This document shows positions 1 to 7,485 of a stretch of DNA of 12,539 nt, piece by piece. Under the pieces are notes generated by a model. The model searched no databases. It was not told where the DNA came from and worked only from the letters and a program-made list of their open reading frames with translations. Each line of letters starts with the position of its first letter. Positions within the stretch are counted from its first letter, which is position 1. Position numbers and translations under genes: made by a program. Origin of the DNA: Discostella pseudostelligera (Eukaryota; Bacillariophyta; Thalassiosirophyceae; Thalassiosirales; Thalassiosiraceae); NCBI GenBank assembly GCA_036940085.1, contig JALLBK010001106.1, positions 1-12,539 on the forward strand, in the 5' to 3' direction.

Positions 1-127
1 GCGCCGAGTTGGGCAACGAGGTGGCAGTGCCAACTCCAGTCTGAGCCTCCTGCCATTTCTTATACTCGGGGTTGAGTTTCATTACCCCATTGATCTTGAC
101 GTACTTCTTGGGAGCGGCAGACGACAT
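1..127 (-). CDS. 5' end of an unidentified protein gene (truncated by window edge)
   Basis: An ATG on the minus strand at 127 opens a frame that stays open to the window edge, giving 42 residues that begin MSSAAPKKYVKINGV and continue with a Lys/Tyr/Trp-rich stretch (LNPEYKKWQEAQ). The start sits in a clean context, with no in-frame alternative just upstream, and codon use looks normal. I do not recognise the family. The short N-terminus is basic and hydrophilic, without a signal peptide or membrane segment. The gene is divergent from the deacetylase at 350, so the two share about 220 nt of upstream DNA. The rest of the gene lies outside the window, so no function is offered. It could also be a short first exon, since other genes here contain introns. 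Confidence 0.55.
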   Translation of the reverse strand, partial: MSSAAPKKYVKINGVMKLNPEYKKWQEAQTGVGTATSLPNSA

Positions 128-349
128 GGTGGTGGACAATGAAAATATTTTGTTAGCAAACCCGTCGTGGTTTAAAATGAACAACTCAACTAAAACTGCA
201 TCGCCATCGCATTGGCAACGCTTCTGAATTCTGAATCATTCTCTCACACGCGCGCTCGACTCCGCGCGATGAAAGATTCGTCTGTAACCTCTTCTGCGTA
301 GGAATTCATACGATCAGGATTGTATCTTTGCAGATCTTGTTTGGCGAAA
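128..349. promoter_or_regulatory. Shared divergent promoter region
   Basis: This 222-nt stretch separates the divergent starts of the left-edge gene and the deacetylase. It contains a G+C-rich alternating patch near 247-270 (CACGCGCGC and CCGCGCG). Its right end and the first deacetylase codons (341-360) carry TTGGCGAAAATGGCGGGAAG, which includes two E2F-like half sites. No TATA box is convincing. That it drives both genes is inferred from geometry only. Confidence 0.4.
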
Positions 350-1864
350 ATGGCGGGAAGCAGGAATATTGAAAAAAACCATAAGATCCATCACCATCAA
401 CATCAAAGATCGTCCACCATGACGTGCATCCGAGTAGTAGCCGCAGCTCCACCGCCACCGTCGGCGTCGTCCGCGTCCACCGATCCCGACAGTAACAGTC
501 ATAACGACAATATTAGTATCAGCAGCTATGCCGCCGACACATTCGATCGTCACAATCGTCCACGCACTCGTCGCAACATCATTCTCTCCGCTTTGCAGCG
601 AAAATACTCTCAGATCGCCACCTTTCACACCATCACTGCCACGCCACCATCATCTTGCGATACTGATTTGATAAATTTGTACAGCTCCGTCCATGATGTG
701 AACATGATACAATTTCTCGTTTCTGCTTGGTCAAATTGGATGGCCATGGGTCCCAACTGGGACAAGGACAATTGTCATCCCGAGTGGAGTTATTCCGAGA
801 ATTCAGGTGAAGCACCTCCACTTGTGCCAATCCATTCGGCATTCCGTCGTGATCATAATGAGCGGCCATCGACTAATGTCATGGGTGCAATTGGTTATTA
901 TTGCACGGACTTTATTACACCCATTGTGGGCAATTTGGTTAATGAGTTGATGGAGGATGCGAACATTATTTGTTCTGCGGTTCGACTTGCCTTTTGCGAT
1001 GATGACGACAACGACGACGATGTTGATAATGATGGGGATGCAGGAGGTGGGGAAAAGAAGAATTTGAAGAAGGACGACACTGCAGTAGTATCCTACGCCG
1101 TTACAACCCATCCAGGACATCATTCCTCATACGATTGTTTTGGGGGATATTGCTACCTAAACAATGCTGCATTATGTGCCCGGCTCATGCAGCATCGAAT
1201 TGACACTGGAAAATCCATCAATATTGGTAATATCAATGGTGGTGAGACTATACGACAATATTGGGAGTCGACAACAGGTAATTTGGACAATATGGATCTA
1301 CAGCAACAACCACAACAAACGTCTTCATGTCGCGTCGCTATTCTCGACGTAGACTATCACGTCGGGAATGGTACCGCGTCCATATTCTACCATGATCCAA
1401 ATGTATTCGTGATATCTATCCACTGTGATCCTGAAATTGATTATCCATGGAATTCAGGATTTGCTGATCAGATTGGTGCCGGTGCAGGTGTGGGTAAAAC
1501 ATTGCACATTCCTTTGCAACAGGGTGCATCGTGGGAGGGCGAGGGCAAAGAAGGAGGAGCGTACAAGGTGGCATTGGACAAGGCCATGTCGGCCATTGTT
1601 CAGTTCGATCCACATGCGTTGGTAGTGTCATTGGGTTTAGATACCTACGATGGTGATAATGTCGCAGTGAATAGGGGTGGATTCAAACTAAAGGGTACTG
1701 ATTATTATCAAATGGGGAAGTTTATGGGCAAATTTATGAAAGGTCGGAATGTTCCATGCGTCTTCGTACAGGAAGGTGGATACAAAATGGATGTGGTGGG
1801 AGATGCGGCTGCCGATGTGGTGGGTGGCTTTGCCGTTGGAGTTGAGGATGGTTCTACTGTCTGA
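350..1864 (+). CDS. Histone deacetylase / acetylpolyamine amidohydrolase family protein
   Basis: This intronless 504-residue protein belongs to the arginase/deacetylase fold: zinc enzymes that remove acetyl groups from lysines in histones and other proteins, or from polyamines. The ATG at 350 is chosen because upstream in-frame codons lack ATG; a second ATG at 419 is possible. Residues 1-90 are low-complexity (His, Pro, Ser, Asn rich). The active site is complete: the His dyad in HPGHH (257-258), GGYCYLNNAA, the DVDYH metal ligands Asp335 and His337, the third ligand Asp431 in LGLDTYDGD, and the transition-state Tyr478 in QEGGY. The EGGY and LNNAA forms resemble class II and acetylpolyamine amidohydrolase-like enzymes rather than class I. 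After DVDYH the usual second His is Val338. Two insertions are unusual: a very acidic run at 216-243 and about 36 residues at 291-326 just before the zinc site. No targeting signal is clear. The protein substrate cannot be told from sequence. Confidence 0.93.
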   Translation: MAGSRNIEKNHKIHHHQHQRSSTMTCIRVVAAAPPPPSASSASTDPDSNSHNDNISISSYAADTFDRHNRPRTRRNIILSALQRKYSQIATFHTITATPPSSCDTDLINLYSSVHDVNMIQFLVSAWSNWMAMGPNWDKDNCHPEWSYSENSGEAPPLVPIHSAFRRDHNERPSTNVMGAIGYYCTDFITPIVGNLVNELMEDANIICSAVRLAFCDDDDNDDDVDNDGDAGGGEKKNLKKDDTAVVSYAVTTHPGHHSSYDCFGGYCYLNNAALCARLMQHRIDTGKSINIGNINGGETIRQYWESTTGNLDNMDLQQQPQQTSSCRVAILDVDYHVGNGTASIFYHDPNVFVISIHCDPEIDYPWNSGFADQIGAGAGVGKTLHIPLQQGASWEGEGKEGGAYKVALDKAMSAIVQFDPHALVVSLGLDTYDGDNVAVNRGGFKLKGTDYYQMGKFMGKFMKGRNVPCVFVQEGGYKMDVVGDAAADVVGGFAVGVEDGSTV

Positions 1865-1935
1865 GTATTGTCGGATGTTGAAATGCCGACCCACCGTCTT
1901 CCACATCGTTGCCGTAACAATCTATTTCGAATGTT
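1865..1935. other. Short convergent intergenic spacer
   Basis: Only 71 nt lie between the stop of the deacetylase (+) and the stop of the SH3-like protein gene (-). Both 3' untranslated regions must fit here or overlap the opposite gene. I see no strong hairpin or poly-A signal. Confidence 0.6.
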
Positions 1936-2847
1936 CTAGCGTCTTCCTGATGCCACTCCATAGGTACCTCTGGCAATGTTGTAATCATTATTCCCCTGAG
2001 CCTGATTGCTAGTACCACCGAAGCGAGGGCTTGTTGTCAAGTCTCGGAAGAGAGTTTCCCACGCCTTTCGTCCACCGACCAGATCCTGCAATTCCAACTC
2101 ATTCTCATCGACCTCGTCGGAAGCCTGCACGTGTTCCCTACTGTCGCCTGGCTCGTCCACTTTACTTCTGTAGATCTGCATTCCAGTATAGCGAAGACTG
2201 CGCCCCGCTCCCGATGCACCCTCGAAGTAATTTTCCGAACCCCAACGTTCCTTAGCATCTGATTTTTCAAAGGCATACGGAATATATTCGACAGCTGCCT
2301 TCAAGAACGACGCCCAATTCCAGCCAGCGGGAAGAGACTTGGCACGATGAGCGAGGATGCAATAGATTAAGAAATCCTTGGCAATGGACTCGGGCGTTGC
2401 ATCGGGAAGGTATGGTCCATGGAGGTTACATCCACCCCATGCATAATCGTCGTCACAACGCATCTGATAGCAATTGGAGAACCATTCATATTGATCTTTT
2501 TGCGAGAGTCCATTGGCCCAAGACGATGGATCATTGGCTGCAGCGAGATTGGGTGTACCACCTCCAACGCCGCCACCTCCATACCAGCCCACGCCTCCAG
2601 ACTCATTCAAGGCAGCGTGGTATTGAGCATTGAATGGATCGAATCTAGCCGAGACGCTGGATGATTTGCATTGGAGAACAAGATTCTCCGACTTGGCTTT
2701 CACGTCTTGCCCATCATCGTCGCAGCGAACGCACCACCGCTTCTCTTTTTTAATGAATCGAATGAGCGTGCCTTCTTTACCATTCAGATGCGCGGCTCCT
2801 ATCAAGCCCTGGAATTGTACCGTGTGTCCTGGCTTTGCCCTCTCCAT
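1936..2847 (-). CDS. Protein with SH3-like N-terminal module, function unknown
   Basis: This single-exon 303-residue protein starts at an ATG in good context (CCAATGGAG) and ends in TAG. Residues 5-60 form a small beta-barrel-like module: PGHTVQFQGLIGAAHLNGKE, then LIRF, then RWCVRCDDDGQDVKAKSENL. The pattern 'hydrophobic-valine, LNGKEG, R-W-V, K-x-E-N-L' is one I associate with stramenopile proteins, sometimes next to MYND zinc fingers. No MYND cysteines are visible here. A Gly-rich linker follows (about 84-98), then a Trp/Tyr/Cys-rich region of about 140 residues (YEWFSNCYQMRCDDDYAWGG; WNWASFLKAAVEYIPYAFEK) that looks globular and helical, and an acidic C-terminus. There is no signal peptide or membrane segment, so it is probably cytosolic or nuclear. 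I do not recognise the C-terminal domain and give no function. Confidence 0.8.
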   Translation of the reverse strand: MERAKPGHTVQFQGLIGAAHLNGKEGTLIRFIKKEKRWCVRCDDDGQDVKAKSENLVLQCKSSSVSARFDPFNAQYHAALNESGGVGWYGGGGVGGGTPNLAAANDPSSWANGLSQKDQYEWFSNCYQMRCDDDYAWGGCNLHGPYLPDATPESIAKDFLIYCILAHRAKSLPAGWNWASFLKAAVEYIPYAFEKSDAKERWGSENYFEGASGAGRSLRYTGMQIYRSKVDEPGDSREHVQASDEVDENELELQDLVGGRKAWETLFRDLTTSPRFGGTSNQAQGNNDYNIARGTYGVASGRR

Positions 2848-3261
2848 TGGTTGAGTTCTACAATGAATAGGACGAGTACCAAAGAGCTGTAATCAATTTC
2901 AATTCAATGCTGCAAAGGCAAAGTGAAGGTGATGGTGATGGTGAAGCATGAGGAAAGAAGATGTGACACCAAAAACCTGCGACAAAAGATCTTCTCTTCT
3001 TTTTGGCGGGAAAATGGATCTTTCTTGTGCTCGTGATGTCTCCGTACGTAGGAATTAGTATATCGGAATTGATTTGGGTTTGCTTCTGAGCGTTCTTGAG
3101 GTTCATGAGATGGAACTGTTGGGAGTTGGGAAGCTCATGAGTGATGAAATTTGAGCAGTTCGCATATTTCATTCCTCCTGTGGCACTCATCAATCATCTG
3201 CCTCTGAAACAGAAGGTCATAAAACCACAAAAAGCGAACCTCGATCAAACAATTATCTATC
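2848..3261. promoter_or_regulatory. Divergent promoter with an E2F-type palindrome
   Basis: This 414-nt gene-free stretch separates the divergent starts of the SH3-like protein (-) and the first tetraspan gene (+). It holds TTTGGCGGGAAA at 3002-3013, which matches the classical E2F/DP binding site. It also has a run of GGTGAT triplets at 2927-2947. Minus-strand frames through it have no protein-like character. I see no RNA gene. Regulation by E2F is an inference from the motif alone. Confidence 0.45.
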
Positions 3262-3996
3262 ATGGATTGTAAATTCTTGTTATCCTTTGTCCCCGGAATC
3301 CTCGCCGCGGCTGCGTTCCTAACCACCCTCTTCGGCGGCATCTACTGCAGATTCCTCTCGTTCACTTCGTTCGAGGATGTCGATGGAGAACCCCTAACTC
3401 TTTACTTTGGCATCTGGTACTACCTGGGGTGGGTGGTTGTCGACAGTACCGATGGATATGCGGTGATGCAGACGTGTTGGCAGTATCCCGAGGGCACGGT
3501 CTTTGATGCCAAGTGGAAGTCCGCGAAGGCGTTCAGCACGATGGCAATCATTCTTGGTGGTATTGTGACGTGCTGGGCCTTGTGCGCTGGATGTCTTTAC
3601 CCGTCAAAGAAGATGTATGTTGTCGCCAGCATGTTGTACATGCTTACCTGCCTCTTCACCGGCCTGTCGCTCCTACTCCTCGACAGCAATGCCTGTAACA
3701 ACAATGTGCTCTTACAGTTGCTCGAGAGCGAAGCCGGCCTTGTTGAAAATGTCACCTTCCCTGACACCTGCTCTTCGGCATACGGTGCGAAATGTATCTT
3801 TTCGGCGACTGTTCTATGGTTTGTGGCCGCGGTTGGACTGCTTATGGTTGCACCTCCCAAACGTGATCGAGTGACTACTGATGCCGCTCGCGAGGTAGTG
3901 AAGTCGGCGGACGAGGACATCAAGGCTTCAGAGGAACCTGTGGCCGAGGAAAATGTCGAGCCTACCCCAATGGAGGGGCAGCAGCAGGAGGCGTGA
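3262..3996 (+). CDS. Four-helix membrane protein, claudin/PMP22-like topology (copy 1)
   Basis: This 244-residue membrane protein has four hydrophobic segments at about 7-28, 88-112, 118-141 and 176-197 and an acidic soluble C-terminal tail (198-244, ending EGQQQEA). The first loop is long, with FGIWYY (49-54), then MQTCWQYPEGT (69-79), then KSAKAFSTMAIILGG entering helix 2. That order echoes the animal claudin/PMP22 loop (GLW, Cys, Cys, then an Arg-Ala-rich entry to helix 2), but the match is by pattern only. The second loop has DSNAC, then a Cys pair at 170 and 178 that could form disulphides outside the membrane. The first helix carries a short N-terminus and may act as a signal anchor. 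It is the first of two tandem paralogues (next at 4431) and shares a 45-nt identical block with it. Function is unknown; a role in surface structure or membrane organisation is a guess. Confidence 0.88.
   Translation: MDCKFLLSFVPGILAAAAFLTTLFGGIYCRFLSFTSFEDVDGEPLTLYFGIWYYLGWVVVDSTDGYAVMQTCWQYPEGTVFDAKWKSAKAFSTMAIILGGIVTCWALCAGCLYPSKKMYVVASMLYMLTCLFTGLSLLLLDSNACNNNVLLQLLESEAGLVENVTFPDTCSSAYGAKCIFSATVLWFVAAVGLLMVAPPKRDRVTTDAAREVVKSADEDIKASEEPVAEENVEPTPMEGQQQEA
3651..3695 (+). repeat. 45-nt block identical to 4823-4867
   Basis: The 45 bases here are identical to 4823-4867 in the second tetraspan gene, with a constant offset of 1172 nt. They encode LFTGLSLLLLDSNAC at the end of the third membrane helix. 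The bases on both sides differ. Other conserved stretches of the two genes, such as YPEGTV and KSA, differ at several third positions. Fifteen codons including six Leu and two Ser are therefore synonymously frozen. Confidence 0.97.
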
Positions 3997-4430
3997 AAGT
4001 CATAGCCATGTGGTCGATAATTTGTTTTAGTTTGTTGTAGGTGTGAAAGTTTCATTAATTTGATCGATTTATCCGTGGAATATTCTACCAATTGTTCCTC
4101 GATCTCCGATGCGAGATGCATCGAACAGGAAGTAGTTGTTTCGAACCTCCAGGTGGAATGACACCACTCTTGATCGGTGTTCTCATTTTCGAGTGTGGTG
4201 ATTTGGCGAATAATCTCACGATAATGATGTTGTAATACTCGCTAAATTGAGGAAATAGTCGATGTTCGGCCCCCTGTCGACACCGACACCGATCGAACAA
4301 GATGACAGTTCACTGCACCATCTTGTCGAATAGATTCATATCGCCTATCCATAGCGCCACCTCGATCTCGACGAAATATTATCTCCCAACCAATCGTTTG
4401 ACAAAGTAAATAATACGAAGCACTTCCACC
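3997..4430. other. Intergenic region between the tandem paralogues
   Basis: This 434-nt stretch must contain the 3' UTR of the first tetraspan gene and the promoter of the second. I see no protein-like frame and no tRNA. A small perfect hairpin (CGATGC, loop GAGAT, GCATCG at 4107-4123) is present, but such hairpins are expected by chance. The last 10 nt before the next ATG give a good start context (TTCCACCATG). No similarity to the promoter before 3262 was obvious by eye. Confidence 0.5.
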
Positions 4431-5159
4431 ATGAATGTTAAGTTTTGGTTATCCTTTCTTCCGGGGGTGCTCGCTGCAGCTGCATTCATCGTTACCCTCT
4501 TCGGCGGCGTCTACTGCAAATTTCTTTCCTTCACACCCGACATCGATGGTGCCGACGACTCTATCACTCTCAACTTTGGTATCTGGTACTATCAGAGTTG
4601 GGCGATCGTGGAGAGTCCGACGCAAGGAACATTGCTCATGCAGACATGTTTTAGGTACCCCGAGGGTACGGTCTATGATGCCAAGTGGAAGAGTGCGATG
4701 GCTTTTAGTACGATGGCTTTAATTATTGGTGGCGTTTTGGCATTTTGGTCGTTGTTGGCTGGATGCTTTTATCCTGCAAAGAATACATATCTTGCCGCCG
4801 GATGCATCTACATGGTGTGCGCCCTCTTCACCGGCCTGTCGCTCCTACTCCTCGACAGCAATGCCTGCTCCAGCACCAAGAATTTTGTCATGACGCAGCT
4901 CCCTATAGTCGATTATGTCTTCCCAGAATCGTGTTCCATGGGAGTCGGAGCGAAATGTACCATTGCCGCAACAGTCATGTGGTTTGTGGCGGCACTTGCG
5001 GCGATTGTCGTCGAGCCACCCCAGCGACCTCCGATTACTACCGAAACGCACGAAGTGACATACACCAAGACCACTGGTCAGGATGGTGCGGCGGTAGTGT
5101 CTGAAACTGTCGTTAAGGGTGAGCCTATTCCTGTGGGTGGTCAAGTGGAGGAGGCTTAA
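4431..5159 (+). CDS. Four-helix membrane protein, claudin/PMP22-like topology (copy 2)
   Basis: This 242-residue paralogue of the 3262 gene aligns end to end through the membrane core: SFLPGVLAAAAF in helix 1, NFGIWYY (48-54), MQTCFRYPEGTVYDAKWKSA (70-89), helix 2 at about 90-112, helix 3 at about 119-142 ending in ALFTGLSLLLLDSNAC, a Cys pair at 168 and 175, and helix 4 at about 177-195. All loop cysteines of copy 1 are kept, which suggests structural disulphides. The C-terminal tail (196-242) is unrelated in sequence to that of copy 1, being Thr/Val-rich rather than Asp/Glu-rich, and both end in EA. Same orientation and about 430 nt apart indicate a tandem duplication with its own promoter. 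The start is the only ATG in context CCACCATG. Function is unknown; divergent tails hint at different cytosolic partners. Confidence 0.88.
   Translation: MNVKFWLSFLPGVLAAAAFIVTLFGGVYCKFLSFTPDIDGADDSITLNFGIWYYQSWAIVESPTQGTLLMQTCFRYPEGTVYDAKWKSAMAFSTMALIIGGVLAFWSLLAGCFYPAKNTYLAAGCIYMVCALFTGLSLLLLDSNACSSTKNFVMTQLPIVDYVFPESCSMGVGAKCTIAATVMWFVAALAAIVVEPPQRPPITTETHEVTYTKTTGQDGAAVVSETVVKGEPIPVGGQVEEA
4823..4867 (+). repeat. 45-nt block identical to 3651-3695
   Basis: This is the second copy of the identical block described at 3651-3695. It sits at the same place in the alignment of the paralogues (end of helix 3 and the DSNAC loop motif). Divergence resumes immediately on both sides (TGTAACAAC against TGCTCCAGC downstream), which gives the block sharp edges. 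Confidence 0.97.
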
Positions 5160-5737
5160 AGAAGTATCCGTGTAGGTACATAGTTGTGGAAGAGGAAGAA
5201 AGAGTCGATAGTCGGTGTTGGCCAGTTTGGCAATGTTCGGTACCACTTAGATGTTTCATGTATGTGTCATGGTGAACAATTCACTTTATGATGAGGATGT
5301 TATGTTTTGTTGATTCGAGACGAGAGAAGTGAGAGCTTGGTTGTCAGTTGCCACTTGATTGCTCGGAATGGCTGCTGATACTGCTGAAGCTTCCATTTGC
5401 GCTGTTAGATAGGAGGCATTCCTCTCGCCCCATGGTTTGGCATTCATAGTAGAAGTAATTGATGTTTATTTGAGAAAAGTGGCGGGAAATGTTTTTTCCC
5501 GCCGCTTTAGTCACGATTCTTTCCGCCATTTTCCCATACTTCCCGCCATCGAACCGTCTCATCACCATCGCCACACACATTCCGCCGCACCCATCACCAT
5601 CCGACAATCAATACCATCCATCAACAACATGATGATGTGGATGAATAATGGGATGTAGTCGAGCATCCATCGCCCTGCATGCTAGCTGATTATATTATTG
5701 ATAGGGCCATTTCGTGCCGTTGAGCTTCAGCAATCAC
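5160..5737. promoter_or_regulatory. Intergenic region with clustered E2F-like motifs upstream of the methyltransferase
   Basis: This 578-nt stretch lies between the second tetraspan gene and the methyltransferase. The left part (to about 5450) shows no recognisable element. At 5481-5489 GGCGGGAAA and at 5495-5503 TTTCCCGCC form a perfect 9-bp inverted repeat with a 5-nt spacer; each arm matches an E2F/DP site. Further related cores follow at about 5520 (TTTCCGCC) and 5540 (TTCCCGCC). A short upstream frame (ATG at 5629, stop at 5656-5658, nine codons, mostly Met/Asn) precedes the main ATG and may be an upstream ORF if transcription starts before it. Confidence 0.5.
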
Positions 5738-7175
5738 ATGATCGATCCATCTATCGATGTCGAAGATGGTGCTTCTGAAGGTGAAGACAATCACGACGAC
5801 GACAGGCACATCGAATGGACCGACATCGAATTCGAAGCCTATTTGCATACCGAGCTCTCCAAGCATCCACTCTCATCTGAATATCCCGCCTTATTTGACA
5901 TGGCACCCACCATCATCTGCAAATGGCGAAGACGCTATCGCGGCAATGCACCATTGTGGAAACGCCTATTTCAGAAAGAACGGGTGTTGAAAGAATTCAT
6001 TGAGGCGGTGCCGATTATTAATGCTGTGCAGCAATTGGTCACTGAAGCTGATGACGATGCTGATACTGATGATACCAGAAGATTGAAGAATGGAGAGAAG
6101 TACACAATCATCGACTTGGCATGCGGACGTGGGTATCTATCCATGATACTCTCGGAATTGTTACCCCCCGACAAGGTGGAGAAGCTGGTATTGGTCGATA
6201 AGGCATGGTGCATGCATAATATGAAACCGGAATCTCATCATATTTCTTCGGCGCACATTTATGGCACGGTCATATCTGAAGATGATGCAGATGATGTCAA
6301 TCGTAATGCAGATGATGTTCAGGACCAATTGCAACCTTCTTCTATACCGTGCACGTACTACAACACCTGGCCGATATCACTCAATACCTCCAAGGTGGAT
6401 TTAAAGAAATCCAAGGAAATATCCAATATGGAACGACGATTATTCAACAACTCGGAACAGGGTGGTGGCGGTGGTCCGATCATTCTACTGGCCGTGCATT
6501 TGTGTGGTACATTAAGTCTTCGGGCTGTGGAATTGTTCAATAACAATCCAAATACGGTATTGTTTTGTTTGAAACCATGCTGTTTGCCAGGTAAGAAGTG
6601 ACGACGAGAGAGAGACGACAGAAAGATGATCCTGTGTCTGTGTTAGTTGTTCTTGACGATTGGTACATGCATGCATGTATCTCATCCAACTTGTGCCTGC
6701 TTTTTCCTCACAGGCATCGTACATGCAAAACGCCATGAAATATTTCAGTTGGGAGATCATTCATTTGATTCCAAGGTATGCATGGCGATGTTACTGGCTG
6801 GATTATCACATCATGGCAGTGTATCGTATTCGATCTAACTCATTGTGCATTCCACCTCTCCTATCGAATCGTCGACAACCCCTACTCCCTTCTCAAAAGC
6901 TCGTATGCATGTCTGGGAAATGGAACAAGAATGTATGGAAGGGCCCATGTCGATCATTGACCAAGAAATATTTCAACCGTTGGGCGGAGAATTTATATTT
7001 GGGTATAATGGACAACAACCCCACAGCTACCACTGATGCCGATGCCGGTGACGACGATGACGGCAAGGATGCTGCCGCTTTTGTGACGAAAGTTCAAAAG
7101 ACGATACCAATTCAGTTAAATGGAGGATATCAGAATGAATTCTTGTTTGCGGAGCGACAGCGACGACGACGTTAA
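5738..7175 (+). CDS. SAM-dependent methyltransferase (Methyltransf_32-like), three exons
   Basis: Exons 5738-6590, 6714-6775 and 6900-7175 join in frame to a protein of 396 residues. The introns (123 and 124 nt) have GTAAGA...CACAG and GTATGC...AAAAG ends. Intron phases fit and restore the motif CCLPG-IVHAKRHEIFQLGDHSF and then FDSK-LVCMSGKW. The protein has an acidic N-terminus (1-25), a basic helical segment (CKWRRRYR, about 61-68), the SAM-binding motif IIDLACGRGYLS (124-135), VHLCGTLS (253-260), KPCCLPG (279-285), and the C-terminal block KWNKNVWKGPCR with FNRWAENLYLG. The HLCG and KPCCLPG pair is typical of the Methyltransf_32/TRM13-like group, several members of which act on RNA. The substrate here is not determinable. 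An acidic low-complexity run follows residue 341, and the tail ends RQRRRR. The start is the first in-frame ATG after an in-frame stop at 5702. Confidence 0.88.
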
Positions 7176-7485
7176 CTACAAGAGACTACAACGATGATGG
7201 TCTGCCAGTTGGTTTCCCGTCAAGGTTTGTTTGATGGAGACATGCAAGGTGCAGAGAGGGTGGTGGAAGAGGATGGGAAGTTTGAGGTTGGACCGGCTAC
7301 AAAATATGAAACTGTAATTCACTAGTATTTGGGTTGTGACCAAACACCCGGTAGTGCAATAAGCTAAGCCGCAGCAGCCGAGCAAGCTGTACATAATGAA
7401 TGAACTAGTACATAATGTGTGACATTGGTGTGTTTTTTCCATCTATGATAGGATGCGGATCTCCACCTCAACTTCATCAAGGTCA
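7176..7485. other. Convergent 3' region between methyltransferase and J-protein
   Basis: This 310-nt stretch holds the 3' UTRs of two convergent genes. A 10-nt direct repeat GTACATAATG occurs at 7389-7398 and 7408-7417. The first copy is preceded by T, giving TGTACATA (7388-7395), which matches the Pumilio/PUF element UGUANAUA in the sense of the methyltransferase transcript. No gene-like frame or RNA gene is evident. Confidence 0.45.

Noticed and set aside
320..349. Upstream extension of the deacetylase to 320
   Set aside because: The codon at 320 is TTG; a eukaryotic start is expected at the ATG at 350, which has a good context.
2858..3193. Minus-strand 111-codon frame in the divergent promoter
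   Set aside because: It has no domain character and irregular composition, and it would sit directly upstream of the SH3-like gene. I considered it as a 5' exon but found no convincing donor/acceptor pair that joins the frames.
3597..4121. Minus-strand 174-codon frame antisense to the first tetraspan gene
   Set aside because: It lies on the opposite strand of a strongly supported paralogous gene and its translation is Ser/Thr-rich without domain features. The equivalent frame is not kept in the second copy.
4107..4123. Hairpin CGATGC-GAGAT-GCATCG
   Set aside because: A 6-bp stem is common by chance in 12 kb and no function follows from its position.
4130..4160. tRNA-like GGTTCGAAA on the minus strand
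   Set aside because: The flanking bases do not pair as a T-stem and no D-arm, anticodon arm or acceptor stem could be drawn.
5344..5607. Minus-strand 87-codon frame before the methyltransferase
   Set aside because: Its first codon is TTG, it covers the E2F-like cluster, and the translation has no protein-like pattern.
5714..5737. Upstream extension of the methyltransferase to 5714
   Set aside because: The codon at 5714 is GTG and an in-frame stop lies just upstream at 5702; the first ATG is at 5738.
6664..6677. Palindromic ACATGCATGCATGT in intron 1 of the methyltransferase
   Set aside because: It is a simple ATGC repeat inside an intron with no other signal.
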